The notes beneath the pieces are model-generated. The model was not told where the DNA came from. It made no database searches and saw only the letters and a program-made list of their open reading frames with translations. The translations under genes were made by a program, and so were the position numbers. A stretch of 64,000 nt of DNA, taken from Maritimibacter sp. DP1N21-5. Its GTDB lineage: Bacteria > Pseudomonadota > Alphaproteobacteria > Rhodobacterales > Rhodobacteraceae. Position 1 is the first letter of the stretch. Every line of letters begins with the position of its first letter. The stretch lies in NCBI RefSeq assembly GCF_019218295.1, contig NZ_JAHUZF010000002.1, positions 62,001 through 126,000 on the forward strand, read 5' to 3'. Of this stretch, positions 42,150 to 50,984 are shown piece by piece.

Positions 42150-43565
42150 TTGGGTCTCGGTGACATAGCAGACGGCATCTATCGCCAGATCGAGGCGGTG
42201 GGCGACGGGGTGAACGAGGCGCTGTTCGAGCCGGTGATCCGGCTCGGCGTCACGGGTCTGTCTCGATCCGGCAAGACGGTCTTCATCACCTCGCTGGTCG
42301 CGAACCTCATGAACCGGGAAAGGATGGTCGGTCTCGTGCCCGCCGCCGAGGGACGCATCCTGACCGCCTTCCTGCAACCGCAGCCCCACGACGATGTGCC
42401 ACGCTTCGACTACGAGACGCATCTCTCCGCGATGACCGGACCGGACCCCCATTGGCCGGACTCGACCCGCGCGATTTCCGAGTTGCGCCTGTCCTTCCGG
42501 ATCAAGCCCGGCGGGCTTCTGGCCGGGGTGCGCAGCCCGCGCACGGTGCATCTCGACATCGTGGACTATCCCGGCGAATGGCTTCTGGACCTCGCGCTCC
42601 TGGATCAGGACTATGCGACATGGTCGGCGGACGCGCTTGCCCGCGCGGCGCCGCGCGGCAGTGCATCGGACTTCTTGGCAATGGCCCGCGAGACCGAAGC
42701 CAAGGACCGTTTCGAGGAGCCGGAGGCCAAGACGCTGGCCGATAGCTTCGCGCGGTATCTGCGTGACGCGCGGGAGGCAGGGTTCTCCGACTGTACGCCG
42801 GGGCGCTTCCTCCTGCCCGGCGAGATGGAGGGATCGCCCGCGCTGACCTTTGCGCCCCTTCCCAAGCCCGACCGGACCCCGCGGGGATCGCTCTACCGCG
42901 AGTTCGAACGGCGGTTCGAAGCCTATAAGTCCAAGGTCGTGAAACCCTTCTTCCGCGACCACTTCGCACGGATCGACCGGCAGGTGGTGCTGGTCGATGT
43001 GCTGGGGGCAATCCATGCGGGGCCGGCTGCGCTCGAGGACCTGCGCCGCGCCATGGCCGAGATCCTGTCGGCCTTCCGACCGGGGCGCAACGCCTGGCTC
43101 ACCCAGCTTTTCGTAGGGCGTCGGGTCGAGAAGATCCTGTTCTGCGCGACCAAGGCCGATCACTTGCACCATCTCCAGCACGCACGGCTGACCGCGATCA
43201 TGGCGGCCCTCATGCGGGACGCGCGCGACCGGGCGGATTTCGCCGGGGCGCAGACCGGGGCCATGTCGATCGCGGCACTGCGCACGACGACCGAGGAAAC
43301 CATCGACCACCAGGGCGAGAAACTCGACTGCGTGCGCGGCACCCTTCTGGACGGCGACAAACGCGCGGCCTTCTATCCGGGCGAGCTGCCCGAGGACCCG
43401 GCGCAGCTCCTTAAACCTGCGCGGGACGGGGCCGTCGACTGGCTCGACGCCGACTACGGGATCATGCGGTTTCGGCCTGCCGAGATCACGCTTCGTCCCG
43501 GCGAAGGGCCGCCGCATATCCGGCTTGATCGGGCAGCGGACTTCCTGATCGGGGACCGGTTGTGA
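42150..43565 (+). CDS. ycjX: YcjX-family (DUF463) P-loop protein
   Basis: About 471 aa. The preferred start is a TTG at 42150 with AAAGGGGG upstream; an ATG at 42123 and a GTG at 42072 are alternatives without a good ribosome site. Walker A is GLSRSGKT (about residue 37), Walker B-like VHLDIVDYPGEW, and the family's C-terminal region RPAEITLRPGEGPPHIRLDR AADFLIGD is present. YcjX proteins are Ras-like GTPases of uncertain role, often stress-induced and paired with YcjF, as here. The stop overlaps the GNAT gene by four bases. Confidence 0.9.
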   Translation: MGLGDIADGIYRQIEAVGDGVNEALFEPVIRLGVTGLSRSGKTVFITSLVANLMNRERMVGLVPAAEGRILTAFLQPQPHDDVPRFDYETHLSAMTGPDPHWPDSTRAISELRLSFRIKPGGLLAGVRSPRTVHLDIVDYPGEWLLDLALLDQDYATWSADALARAAPRGSASDFLAMARETEAKDRFEEPEAKTLADSFARYLRDAREAGFSDCTPGRFLLPGEMEGSPALTFAPLPKPDRTPRGSLYREFERRFEAYKSKVVKPFFRDHFARIDRQVVLVDVLGAIHAGPAALEDLRRAMAEILSAFRPGRNAWLTQLFVGRRVEKILFCATKADHLHHLQHARLTAIMAALMRDARDRADFAGAQTGAMSIAALRTTTEETIDHQGEKLDCVRGTLLDGDKRAAFYPGELPEDPAQLLKPARDGAVDWLDADYGIMRFRPAEITLRPGEGPPHIRLDRAADFLIGDRL

Positions 43566-44002
43566 GGGGCCTTCGCATAACACCCGCCCGGCGGTGGGAC
43601 GCGCGGGCCGTGGCGCGCATCCTGTCCGATGCTCTGGACGAACCGCCGTGGTTGCACCGGACCCGCAGCCGGGCCGAAGAGGCGCGGATCGCACGCGACA
43701 TGGTGGCGCGTGGCTGGGTGCGGGTGGCGCGGCTCGGGGCTCGGGTCGTGGGCTTCATCGCGGTGGAGGATGGCCAGGTGCATGCGCTTTACCTTGCCCG
43801 GGTGCACCGGGGCCACGGGATCGGGCGCGCGCTCCTGTCCCGGGTCCAGTCGGAACACGCTTGCCTGTCGCTTCACACCCATGCCGCGAACCACGAGGCG
43901 CGGCGTTTCTATGCGACGATGGGCTTTCGCCCGACCGCCATCGGCACGGCCAACGACGAAGGGCTGACCGACATCCGTTTCCAATGGGAGAAGGCGACAT
44001 GA
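43562..44002 (+). CDS. GNAT-family N-acetyltransferase
   Basis: 146 aa. GTG start at 43562 overlapping the ycjX stop (GTGA). GNAT fold: LRITPARRWDARAVARILSD at the start, VVGFIAVEDGQVHALYLARV as strand 4, and the acetyl-CoA loop HRGHGIGRALLSRV (R/Q-x-x-G-x-G/A) about residue 82, then HAANHEARRFYATMGFRPTA typical of the C-terminal part. The acceptor is unknown; the position between ycjX and the ycjF-like gene, with overlaps on both sides, suggests a role linked to those proteins. Confidence 0.9.
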   Translation: MRGLRITPARRWDARAVARILSDALDEPPWLHRTRSRAEEARIARDMVARGWVRVARLGARVVGFIAVEDGQVHALYLARVHRGHGIGRALLSRVQSEHACLSLHTHAANHEARRFYATMGFRPTAIGTANDEGLTDIRFQWEKAT

Positions 44003-45003
44003 GCCGCAAACCCGGTCCGGTGCTGATCGACCTCGACGACAAGGCGGATGCGCCCGAGACCCCGGCGAGCGCCCCCCCGGTGCCCGACACCGATCTTGGC
44101 CTGCCTGAGCCGCGCGCTATGGAACTGGCGGCACGGATCGCGGCACGCAAACCGTCGAAGCTGTCGCGCTGGTTCTGGGGCTTCGCGCTGTCGCTTGTCG
44201 GTTTCATGGCGTCCGTTGCAGCCTGGAACTTCGTGACCGACCTTCTCAACCGCAATCCGGTTCTGGGCCTTGTCGCGACCGTGCTTTTCGCCGGGTTCCT
44301 GATCGTGCTTCTGGTCATTTCGATCCGGGAGCTCGCGGCCTTTGCCCGCTTGCGCCGGGTCGATCACATCCATTCGGCGGCCGAGGCCGCCATCGCGCAT
44401 CAGGACCTGGCGGAGGCGAAAGTGGTCGTGGGCGAGCTCAAGCGTCTGTTCCGCACCCAGAGCGAGATGCGCTGGTATCTCGACCGGATGGAAGAGCGCG
44501 AGTCGCAGGTGTTCGATGCCGACGGGCTCATTCATCTGGCCGAGGCGGAACTGCTTCTGCCGCTGGACGAGGCGGCCAAACGCGAAGTCGAGGCGGCGAC
44601 GCGACAGGTCGCGACGGTGACGGCCGTGGTGCCCCTCGCACTGGCCGACGTGGCGACCGCGCTTACCGCGAACATCCGCATGATCCGGCGCGTGGCCGAC
44701 ATCTATGGCGGACGCTCCGGGGCGCTTGGCGCGTGGCGACTGACGCGGGCGGTCATGACGCATCTCGTGGCGACGGGGGCGGTCGCGGTCGGCGACGACC
44801 TGATCGGATCGGTGGCCGGGGGCACGGCGCTGTCGCGTATCTCCCGCCGCTTCGGCGAAGGCGTCGTGAACGGCGCCCTGACCGCGCGCGTTGGCGTCGC
44901 CGCGATGGAGGTCTGTCGTCCCTTGCCCTTCACACGAGGCAAACGTCCGTCCGTGTCCAACCTGATCAAGCGGGCGCTGACGGGGCTCTTCGGTTCCTCC
45001 TGA
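43999..45003 (+). CDS. YcjF-like (DUF697, TIGR01620) inner-membrane protein
   Basis: 334 aa, overlapping the GNAT gene by four bases (ATGA). A proline-rich cytoplasmic N-terminus is followed by two TM helices (RWFWGFALSLVGFMASVAAW and VLGLVATVLFAGFLIVLLVI), then a helical region RVDHIHSAAEAAIAHQDLAE, and a C-terminal DUF697 part (VTAVVPLALADVATALTANI, GRSGALGAWRLTRAVMTHLV). The family regularly accompanies YcjX. Function unknown. Confidence 0.88.
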   Translation: MSRKPGPVLIDLDDKADAPETPASAPPVPDTDLGLPEPRAMELAARIAARKPSKLSRWFWGFALSLVGFMASVAAWNFVTDLLNRNPVLGLVATVLFAGFLIVLLVISIRELAAFARLRRVDHIHSAAEAAIAHQDLAEAKVVVGELKRLFRTQSEMRWYLDRMEERESQVFDADGLIHLAEAELLLPLDEAAKREVEAATRQVATVTAVVPLALADVATALTANIRMIRRVADIYGGRSGALGAWRLTRAVMTHLVATGAVAVGDDLIGSVAGGTALSRISRRFGEGVVNGALTARVGVAAMEVCRPLPFTRGKRPSVSNLIKRALTGLFGSS

Positions 45004-45014
45004 CGGGTGCGGGC

Positions 45015-45043
45015 TTGCCCGCTCGGGGGCCGCGCGCTATATC
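45015..45043 (+). promoter_or_regulatory. Putative housekeeping promoter of ileS
   Basis: TTGCCC at 45015-45020 and TATATC at 45038-45043 with a 17-bp spacer. The expected start site (about 45050) coincides with the first base of the leader-peptide ATG. Confidence 0.5.
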
Positions 45044-45049
45044 GCGGTC

Positions 45050-45097
45050 ATGTTTTCTAAGGCGATCATCATTCGAATTACTGGCCCGGCGCTCTGA
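45050..45097 (+). CDS. Isoleucine-rich leader peptide upstream of ileS (putative)
   Basis: A 15-codon frame MFSKAIIIRITGPAL ends with TGA at 45095-45097, 129 bases before the ileS start. Four of its 15 residues are Ile, with codons ATC ATC ATT CGA ATT in a row. It has no Shine-Dalgarno, but the predicted transcription start falls on its ATG, so it could be leaderless. Its last codons (CCCGGCG, 45085-45091) can pair with CGCCGGG (45105-45111), so ribosome position would decide folding, as in classical attenuators. Sequence and layout are seen directly; the regulatory role is inferred. Confidence 0.5.
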   Translation: MFSKAIIIRITGPAL

Positions 45098-45226
45098 CAG
45101 GAGTCGCCGGGACAAGGCGTATGGACCCCGCGCCGCCTGTTCAATAAAACCAGCGAAAATACGATCCGCCCGAAACGCGCCGTGAGCCGCTTCACCCCGC
45201 GCGGGCCAAGCCGAAGGACGCCCCAG

Positions 45227-48200
45227 ATGTGCGCCGACACCACCGAAACCGTCACGCCCGACTACAAGGACACGCTGACGCTCCCTGAAACCGACTTTCC
45301 GATGCGGGCAGGTCTGCCCAACCGCGAGCCCGGCTGGCTCGCCCGGTGGGACAAGATCGGCGTCTACGACCGTCTGCGGGAAAAAACGGGCCGCACGCCC
45401 TTTACGCTTCACGATGGCCCTCCCTATGCGAACGGGCATCTGCACATCGGTCACGCATTGAACAAGATCCTCAAGGACATGATCGTGCGCTCGCAGCAGA
45501 TGATGGGTCGCGATGCGCGATATGTTCCCGGCTGGGATTGTCACGGTCTGCCCATCGAGTGGAAGATCGAGGAAGAATACCGCAAGAAGGGCAAGTCGAA
45601 GGACGATGTCCCGGTCATCGATTTCCGGCAGGAGTGCCGCAAGTTCGCCGAGGGCTGGATCGACGTTCAGCGTGAGGAGTTCAAGCGGCTGGGGATCACC
45701 GGCAACTGGGCCGATCCTTACCTGACGATGAACTTCCACGCCGAGGCCGTGATCGCGGAGGAGTTCATGAAATTCCTCATGAATGGCACGCTCTATCAGG
45801 GGTCGAAGCCCGTGATGTGGTCGCCCATCGAACAGACCGCGCTGGCCGAGGCCGAGGTGGAATATCACGACAAGGAGTCGTTCACTATCTGGGTGAAATT
45901 CCCGGTGATCGACTTTGCCGTGGCCGAAGAGGATCGCCCGTCGGAAGAGGAAAGCTCCGAGGCGCGTGAAGCCGTCGCGGCCACCATCGCCGAAACGCGC
46001 GAGAAATTCCTCGGCGCAAAGGTCGTGATCTGGACGACGACGCCCTGGACCATCCCGTCCAACAAGGCCGTCGTCTTCGGGGCCGACTATGCCTATGGCC
46101 TGTACGAAGTCATCGCGACGCCGGACGAATGCTGGGCCTCCGTGGGTGAACGGTTCATCCTTGCCGACAAGCTCGCCGCGCAGACCTTTGCCAAGGCCCG
46201 GCTCGAAGAGGGCCAGTGGAAACGTGTCTCTGACGTGACCTCGCATCAGCTCGCGGCCATGACGCTTGCCCATCCGCTCGCGGGGGCCGAGGGCGCGAAC
46301 GGCGAATGGGACCAGCCGCGCGATTTCCGCGCCGCCGATTTCGTGACCGACGAAGAAGGCACCGGCTTCGTCCACTGTGCGCCGTCGCACGGGATGGAGG
46401 AATACGAGCTCTACCGCGATCTGGGGATGCTGTCCGAGGTCATCACCTACAACGTGATGGACGATGGCGGCTTCCGGGCCGATCTGCCGTTCTTCGGGGG
46501 CAAATACATCCTCAACCGCAAGGGCGGCGAGGGCGATGCCAACAAGACCATCATCGACAAACTGGTCGAAGTGAACGGTCTGCTCGCCCGCGGCAAGATC
46601 AAGCACAGCTATCCGCATAGCTGGCGCTCCAAGGCCCCGGTCATCTACCGCAACACTCCGCAATGGTTCGCCGCCGTCGACTACAAGCTCGACGACGGCA
46701 TGGGGACCTATGGCGATACGATCCGCGAACGGGCGCTGACCTCGATCGACCAGCTCGTGACATGGACGCCCCAGACCGGGCGCAATCGGCTTTACTCCAT
46801 GATCGAAGCGCGCCCGGACTGGGTGCTGTCGCGCCAACGCGCCTGGGGTGTGCCGCTGACCTGTTTCACCAAGAAAGGCGCCTTGCCGACCGATCCCGAT
46901 TTCCTGCTGCGCGACGCCACCGTGAACGCGCGAGTGGTGGCCGAGTTCGAGGAAAAAGGTGCCGACGTCTGGTATGAAGAGGGCTTCAAGGCCCGGGTGC
47001 TGGGCAATGTCGTGAACCCGGACGACTACGATCAGGTCTTCGACGTGCTCGACGTGTGGTTTGACTCCGGCTCGACCCATGCCTTCGTGCTTCGGGATCG
47101 CGAGGACGGCACCGAGGACGGCATCGCCGACCTTTACCTTGAAGGCACCGACCAGCACCGGGGCTGGTTCCATTCTTCGCTTCTGCAAGCCTGCGGGACC
47201 AAGGGCCGCGCGCCCTATCGCGGCGTGCTGACCCATGGCTTCACCCTCGACGAGAAGGGCATGAAGATGTCCAAGTCGCTGGGCAATACCATCGCGCCGG
47301 AAGAGGTGGTGAAGCAATACGGGGCCGACATCCTGCGGCTCTGGGTGGCGCAGTCTGACTACACCGTCGACCTGCGCATCGGGCAGGAGATCCTAAAGGG
47401 CACCGCCGACAGCTACCGGCGCCTGCGCAACACCATGCGCTTCATCCTGGGCAACCTCGCGGGCTTCTCGGAGGCCGAGAAGGTCGCGGTCGAGGAGATG
47501 CCGGAGCTGGAGCGCTGGGTGTTGCACCGGGTGGCGGAACTTGACGAAATCGTACGTGAGGGCTTCGATTCCTACGATTTCCAGGGACTTTTCCAGCAGG
47601 TCTTCAACTTTGCGACCGTGGACCTGTCGTCGGTCTATTTCGACATCCGCAAGGATGCGCTCTATTGCGACGCCGCCGACAGCCTGCGCCGCCGTGCCGC
47701 GCGCACCGTGCTCGACATCCTGTTCCATCGGCTCGTGACCTGGCTCGCGCCGGTGCTCGTCTTCACGATGGAGGAGGTCTGGCTCGAACGCTTCCCGGGC
47801 GACGACAGCTCGGTGCATCTCGTGGATATCCCGGACACGCCAGCGGCCTGGAAGGATGCGGCGCTGGCCGAGAAATGGGCCGGCATCCGTCGGGCGCGCC
47901 GTGTCGTGACTGCGGCTCTCGAGGTGCAGCGTCGGGACAAGGTGATCGGCGCGTCGCTGGAAGCCGCCCCCGTGGTGCATGTGGAAGATGCGGCGCTCGC
48001 CGCGGCGCTTCGGTCGGTCGATTTCGCCGATATCTGCATCGTGTCGGATGTGTCCGTGACCACCGATCCGGCCCCGTCCGAGGCGTTTCGCATGACGGAA
48101 GTGCCTGGAATCGCCGTGGTCTTCGAAAGGGCAGATGGCGAGAAGTGCCAGCGCTGCTGGAAAATCCTGTCCGACGTGGGCACGCACAGCCACGACGCCA

Positions 48201-48232
48201 CTTGCCACCGCTGCGACGAGGCGCTGGGGTGA
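45227..48232 (+). CDS. ileS: Isoleucyl-tRNA synthetase
   Basis: 1001 aa class I enzyme. The start is ATG 45227 with AAGGA nine bases upstream. HIGH motif in PYANGHLHIGHALNKILKDM (about residue 66), the editing (CP1) domain in the middle with VIWTTTPWTIPSNKAV, KMSKS motif in KGMKMSKSLGNTI (about residue 683), and a C-terminal zinc site CQRCWKI...CHRCDEAL. It is the housekeeping bacterial type rather than the mupirocin-resistant IleS2. Leader elements upstream suggest regulation by charged tRNA-Ile. The ogt gene overlaps the stop by four bases. Confidence 0.97.
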   Translation: MCADTTETVTPDYKDTLTLPETDFPMRAGLPNREPGWLARWDKIGVYDRLREKTGRTPFTLHDGPPYANGHLHIGHALNKILKDMIVRSQQMMGRDARYVPGWDCHGLPIEWKIEEEYRKKGKSKDDVPVIDFRQECRKFAEGWIDVQREEFKRLGITGNWADPYLTMNFHAEAVIAEEFMKFLMNGTLYQGSKPVMWSPIEQTALAEAEVEYHDKESFTIWVKFPVIDFAVAEEDRPSEEESSEAREAVAATIAETREKFLGAKVVIWTTTPWTIPSNKAVVFGADYAYGLYEVIATPDECWASVGERFILADKLAAQTFAKARLEEGQWKRVSDVTSHQLAAMTLAHPLAGAEGANGEWDQPRDFRAADFVTDEEGTGFVHCAPSHGMEEYELYRDLGMLSEVITYNVMDDGGFRADLPFFGGKYILNRKGGEGDANKTIIDKLVEVNGLLARGKIKHSYPHSWRSKAPVIYRNTPQWFAAVDYKLDDGMGTYGDTIRERALTSIDQLVTWTPQTGRNRLYSMIEARPDWVLSRQRAWGVPLTCFTKKGALPTDPDFLLRDATVNARVVAEFEEKGADVWYEEGFKARVLGNVVNPDDYDQVFDVLDVWFDSGSTHAFVLRDREDGTEDGIADLYLEGTDQHRGWFHSSLLQACGTKGRAPYRGVLTHGFTLDEKGMKMSKSLGNTIAPEEVVKQYGADILRLWVAQSDYTVDLRIGQEILKGTADSYRRLRNTMRFILGNLAGFSEAEKVAVEEMPELERWVLHRVAELDEIVREGFDSYDFQGLFQQVFNFATVDLSSVYFDIRKDALYCDAADSLRRRAARTVLDILFHRLVTWLAPVLVFTMEEVWLERFPGDDSSVHLVDIPDTPAAWKDAALAEKWAGIRRARRVVTAALEVQRRDKVIGASLEAAPVVHVEDAALAAALRSVDFADICIVSDVSVTTDPAPSEAFRMTEVPGIAVVFERADGEKCQRCWKILSDVGTHSHDATCHRCDEALG

Positions 48233-48681
48233 CGACCGCCCGCGTCGAAAGCCCCGTCGGGCCTCTGTTCGTGACAGAGGAGGACGGGGCGATCATGCGG
48301 TTGTCGTGGCGGGGCCGGGAGGAGGGGCAAAGTCCCCTGCTGGCCGATGCGGCGGCGCAGTTCGACGACTATTTCAAAGGCAAACGGCAGGCGTTCGACC
48401 TGCCGTTTCGCGTTTCGGGGACCGCGTTCCAGCGTGCCGTCTGCGACGCGATGTTGGCGATTCCCTTCGGCGAGACGCGGACCTATGGCGATCTCGCACG
48501 CGAGCTTGGCGTGACCGCGCAGGCGGTGGGGCAGGGCTGCGGTGGCAACCCGATCCCGGTCCTGATCCCCTGTCACCGGGTTCTCGCGGCCTCGGGCCTT
48601 GGGGGATATTCGGGCGAGGGCGGGATCGAAACGAAGGTCGCGCTCCTGCGCCTCGAAGGGGCCGGGGGGCTGCTGCTCTAG
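48229..48681 (+). CDS. ogt: Methylated-DNA-[protein]-cysteine S-methyltransferase
   Basis: 150 aa, GTG start at 48229 overlapping the ileS stop (GTGA). It repairs O6-alkylguanine by transferring the alkyl group to its own Cys, in IPVLIPCHRVLAASGLGGYSG (about residue 118). The helix-turn-helix part is FQRAVCDAMLAIPFGETRTY GDLARELG. The N-terminal domain is short, as in Ogt rather than Ada. It ends in a 4-base overlap with the convergent pcs gene. Confidence 0.95.
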   Translation: MTTARVESPVGPLFVTEEDGAIMRLSWRGREEGQSPLLADAAAQFDDYFKGKRQAFDLPFRVSGTAFQRAVCDAMLAIPFGETRTYGDLARELGVTAQAVGQGCGGNPIPVLIPCHRVLAASGLGGYSGEGGIETKVALLRLEGAGGLLL

Positions 48682-49376
48682 GCGGTCTTGCGCGCGGGGA
48701 TGATCTGCTGCGCGACGCCGGCGAAAAGCAGGTAGATCGAGGTCGCGGTCAGGCCCCAATGCGCCCAGCTTCCGGCGGCGAAATCCACCCAGGCCGACCA
48801 GCCCGCGAAGATGGTCCAGGCAATTGCGACAGGAAGCGAGACACTGCGCCAACGTTCGGTGCGTGCGGGGTGAATGAACTTGAGCGGCGCGAACATGGCG
48901 ACGGCCAGCGCCACAACCAGCGTGAGAGTCACCCAGAAATTCGGCGTGAGTGCGAAGAGCACGATGACCACCATATTCCAGCATCCCGGAAAGCCCGCGA
49001 AGGAATTGTCCTTGGTCTTCATCCGCGTGTCCGCGAAGTAGAGCGCCGAGGCATAGGTAATGACGATGATCGCAATCCAGCCGGTCCAGCCGGGCAGGAT
49101 ACCAGACTTGAAAAGCGCATAGGCCGGGATGAACACATAGGTCAGGTAGTCGATGATGAGGTCCATGAGGACCCCGTCGATCTGGGCTGCGTAGCGCTTG
49201 ACGTGATATCGGCGGGCGAGAGGCCCGTCGATCCCGTCCACTACGAAGGCGACGACGAGCCAGAGGAACATGAGCCCCCATTCCTCTTCCACCGCGGCCA
49301 GCATGGCCAGCATGGCGAAGATCGCCCCCATGGCAGTGAAAAGATGGACGGCGAGGGCTTTTGCAGTCTGGGTCAT
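48678..49376 (-). CDS. pcs: Phosphatidylcholine synthase
   Basis: 232 aa with about six to eight TM segments. The CDP-alcohol phosphotransferase motif is DGIDGPLARRYHVKRYAAQI DGVLMDLIID (D-G-x2-D-x-P-x-A-R-x8-G-x3-D-x3-D variant). It condenses CDP-diacylglycerol with choline to give phosphatidylcholine, a one-step route found in alphaproteobacteria. SFAGFPGCWNMVVI and the neighbouring segments match Pcs rather than PgsA or PssA. Convergent with ogt. Confidence 0.93.
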   Translation of the reverse strand: MTQTAKALAVHLFTAMGAIFAMLAMLAAVEEEWGLMFLWLVVAFVVDGIDGPLARRYHVKRYAAQIDGVLMDLIIDYLTYVFIPAYALFKSGILPGWTGWIAIIVITYASALYFADTRMKTKDNSFAGFPGCWNMVVIVLFALTPNFWVTLTLVVALAVAMFAPLKFIHPARTERWRSVSLPVAIAWTIFAGWSAWVDFAAGSWAHWGLTATSIYLLFAGVAQQIIPARKTA

Positions 49377-49491
49377 GCCCCCTCATGGACGAAGGCATCC
49401 GGGCTGGCAAGGGGCCAGTGTTGACGCCGGCTCAAGATACGGCGTTGGTGTCGGACCAGGCAGGAATGGTCCTCGCGCATTTCTTCCAGGA

Positions 49492-49905
49492 TCAGCGAAG
49501 CGCGCGCAATTGGTCGTATAGCTGGTGAATGCCTGCGATCGTAGGCGGCACTGTCCCTGAGGGTAACACCGCCGGATGCGCCGGTTTTGTTCCCTCGTCC
49601 GCCTGCACATCTGCATGTGACCCACGTTGTAGCATGGTTGGGTCATCGCGCCCTGAAGTGTCGATCTCGACGCCGGTGAAGGCGGAAAAGACCCGGGCCG
49701 CGCCGCGACCGGCATGGCCGATGGCGTCGATCCCGGACAAATGCCCGTCCCGGTTGGCATCGAGCGCGTCCATCATACCGGCGAACCCCTTTCCCTCGGG
49801 GCCATGCCTCGGTTCAGCGGCCATCTGTCGCGCCGCATCGACGGCCCGACCGGCCAGGGCAGCCGGACGCATGTCGGAAATCAGGGATAAAGGGGACAAG
49901 GCCAT
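49492..49905 (-). CDS. Hypothetical protein with one EF-hand-like loop
   Basis: 137 aa, not recognised. The start is ATG 49905. The only clear feature is a single calcium-loop pattern DANRDGHLSGID (about residues 49-60), which matches the EF-hand ligand spacing D-x-N-x-D-G-x-L-S-x-x-D. No signal peptide or TM helix is seen; the C-terminus has a short helix GIHQLYDQLRALR. It stands alone between pcs and xerC. Codon use is normal for the window, so it is probably a real gene. Confidence 0.6.
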   Translation of the reverse strand: MALSPLSLISDMRPAALAGRAVDAARQMAAEPRHGPEGKGFAGMMDALDANRDGHLSGIDAIGHAGRGAARVFSAFTGVEIDTSGRDDPTMLQRGSHADVQADEGTKPAHPAVLPSGTVPPTIAGIHQLYDQLRALR

Positions 49906-49979
49906 CTGCGCCTCCGGTCGGTAATGATCGGTGACACCATCGCAGGGCGGCGTGAAGATTCCGCTAACGGCAACCCTGC

Positions 49980-50912
49980 CTAGCGTGCGCGGGGGTGGGC
50001 CTTGTCGTAGACCTCCATCAACCGTTCGGTGTCGATGGCGGTATAGGCTTGAGTCGTGGATAGCGAGGCGTGACCCAGCAGCTCTTGAATCGCCCTGAGG
50101 TCGCCCCCCGCGTTGAGCAGGTGGGTCGCGAAGCTATGGCGCAGCGCATGGGGTGTGGCGGTAGAGGGGAGCCCGAGTTGCAGCCGCGCGCTCTCCATCG
50201 CCATCTGCACCGCGCGCGGTCCCAGCGGCCCGCCCCGTGCGCCGTAGAACAGCGGTGTCGCCGGCGTCACCGGATAGGGGCACAGCCGGACATAGGCGGC
50301 GAGCGCCGAGCGCGCGGCGGGCAGGACCGGCACGATCCGCTCCTTGCCGCCCTTGCCGGTGATGCGCAGCACCTCGGGGAGGGGATGATCGGCGCCGGTT
50401 AGCCCGAGCGCCTCGGAAATGCGGAGCCCACAGCCGTAGAGGAGCGTCACCACCGCCGCATCGCGCGCCCCGATCCAGCCGACGCGCGCCTGCGTTTCGG
50501 TGAGCGCGATAACCTCCCGCGCGGCTTCGGCGCTGACGGGGCGGGGGAGTTTCTTGGTGAACTTGGGCGCCCGGGTCATCAGGACGGCGGAGGCATCGAA
50601 ATCGTCCCGGTCCGACAGCCAACGGTAGAAGGCCTTCACCGCCGACAGCGCCCGTGCAAGGGATCGCGACGACAACCCGTCGGCACGCTCCCGTGCCATC
50701 CACGACCGCATGTCCGACAGCGTCACATCGGCAAGCGCGACGCGTCCGAAGCCGGTGCCATGGTGTGCAGACAGGAACGCAAGGAAGCCGACGACGTCCT
50801 TGCGGTAGGCCTCGATCGTGTTGTCGGCGGCCCCGTCGATGGCCCGTATGTGATCGAGCCATCTGGATAGGGCGTCACGGGCGCCGGGCGAAATGTCTAT
50901 ACCGTCTGACAT
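49980..50912 (-). CDS. xerC: Tyrosine recombinase XerC
   Basis: 310 aa, start ATG 50912 (MSDGIDISPGARDAL). The N-terminal SAM-like domain is NTIEAYRKDVVGFLAFLSAH. Catalytic residues: Arg in YGCGLRISEALGLT, Lys in TGKGGKERIVPV, His-x-x-Arg in PHALRHSFATHLL, His in LLGHASLSTTQAYT and the nucleophile Tyr in the same segment. It resolves chromosome dimers at dif with XerD. It is followed upstream by the DUF484 gene on the same strand, the usual xerC neighbour, which supports XerC over XerD or a phage integrase. Confidence 0.94.
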   Translation of the reverse strand: MSDGIDISPGARDALSRWLDHIRAIDGAADNTIEAYRKDVVGFLAFLSAHHGTGFGRVALADVTLSDMRSWMARERADGLSSRSLARALSAVKAFYRWLSDRDDFDASAVLMTRAPKFTKKLPRPVSAEAAREVIALTETQARVGWIGARDAAVVTLLYGCGLRISEALGLTGADHPLPEVLRITGKGGKERIVPVLPAARSALAAYVRLCPYPVTPATPLFYGARGGPLGPRAVQMAMESARLQLGLPSTATPHALRHSFATHLLNAGGDLRAIQELLGHASLSTTQAYTAIDTERLMEVYDKAHPRAR

Positions 50913-50984
50913 GGTGGGATCGAACAAATCAGGGCCGGAATTGCCGCAGTTCTATCTCGGTGCTTGTCTTCCTCGAACATTCGC

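Noticed and set aside
41844..43694. 616-codon frame antisense to the kinase end and ycjX
   Set aside because: It spans two unrelated genes and their gap, with biased Arg/Pro/Gly composition and no motif.
45098..45226. T-box riboswitch upstream of ileS
   Set aside because: No T-box consensus or specifier-loop architecture is visible; the short Ile-codon frame explains the region better.
44966..47317. 783-codon frame antisense to ileS
   Set aside because: Shadow of the synthetase gene; HIGH and KMSKS motifs confirm the sense frame.
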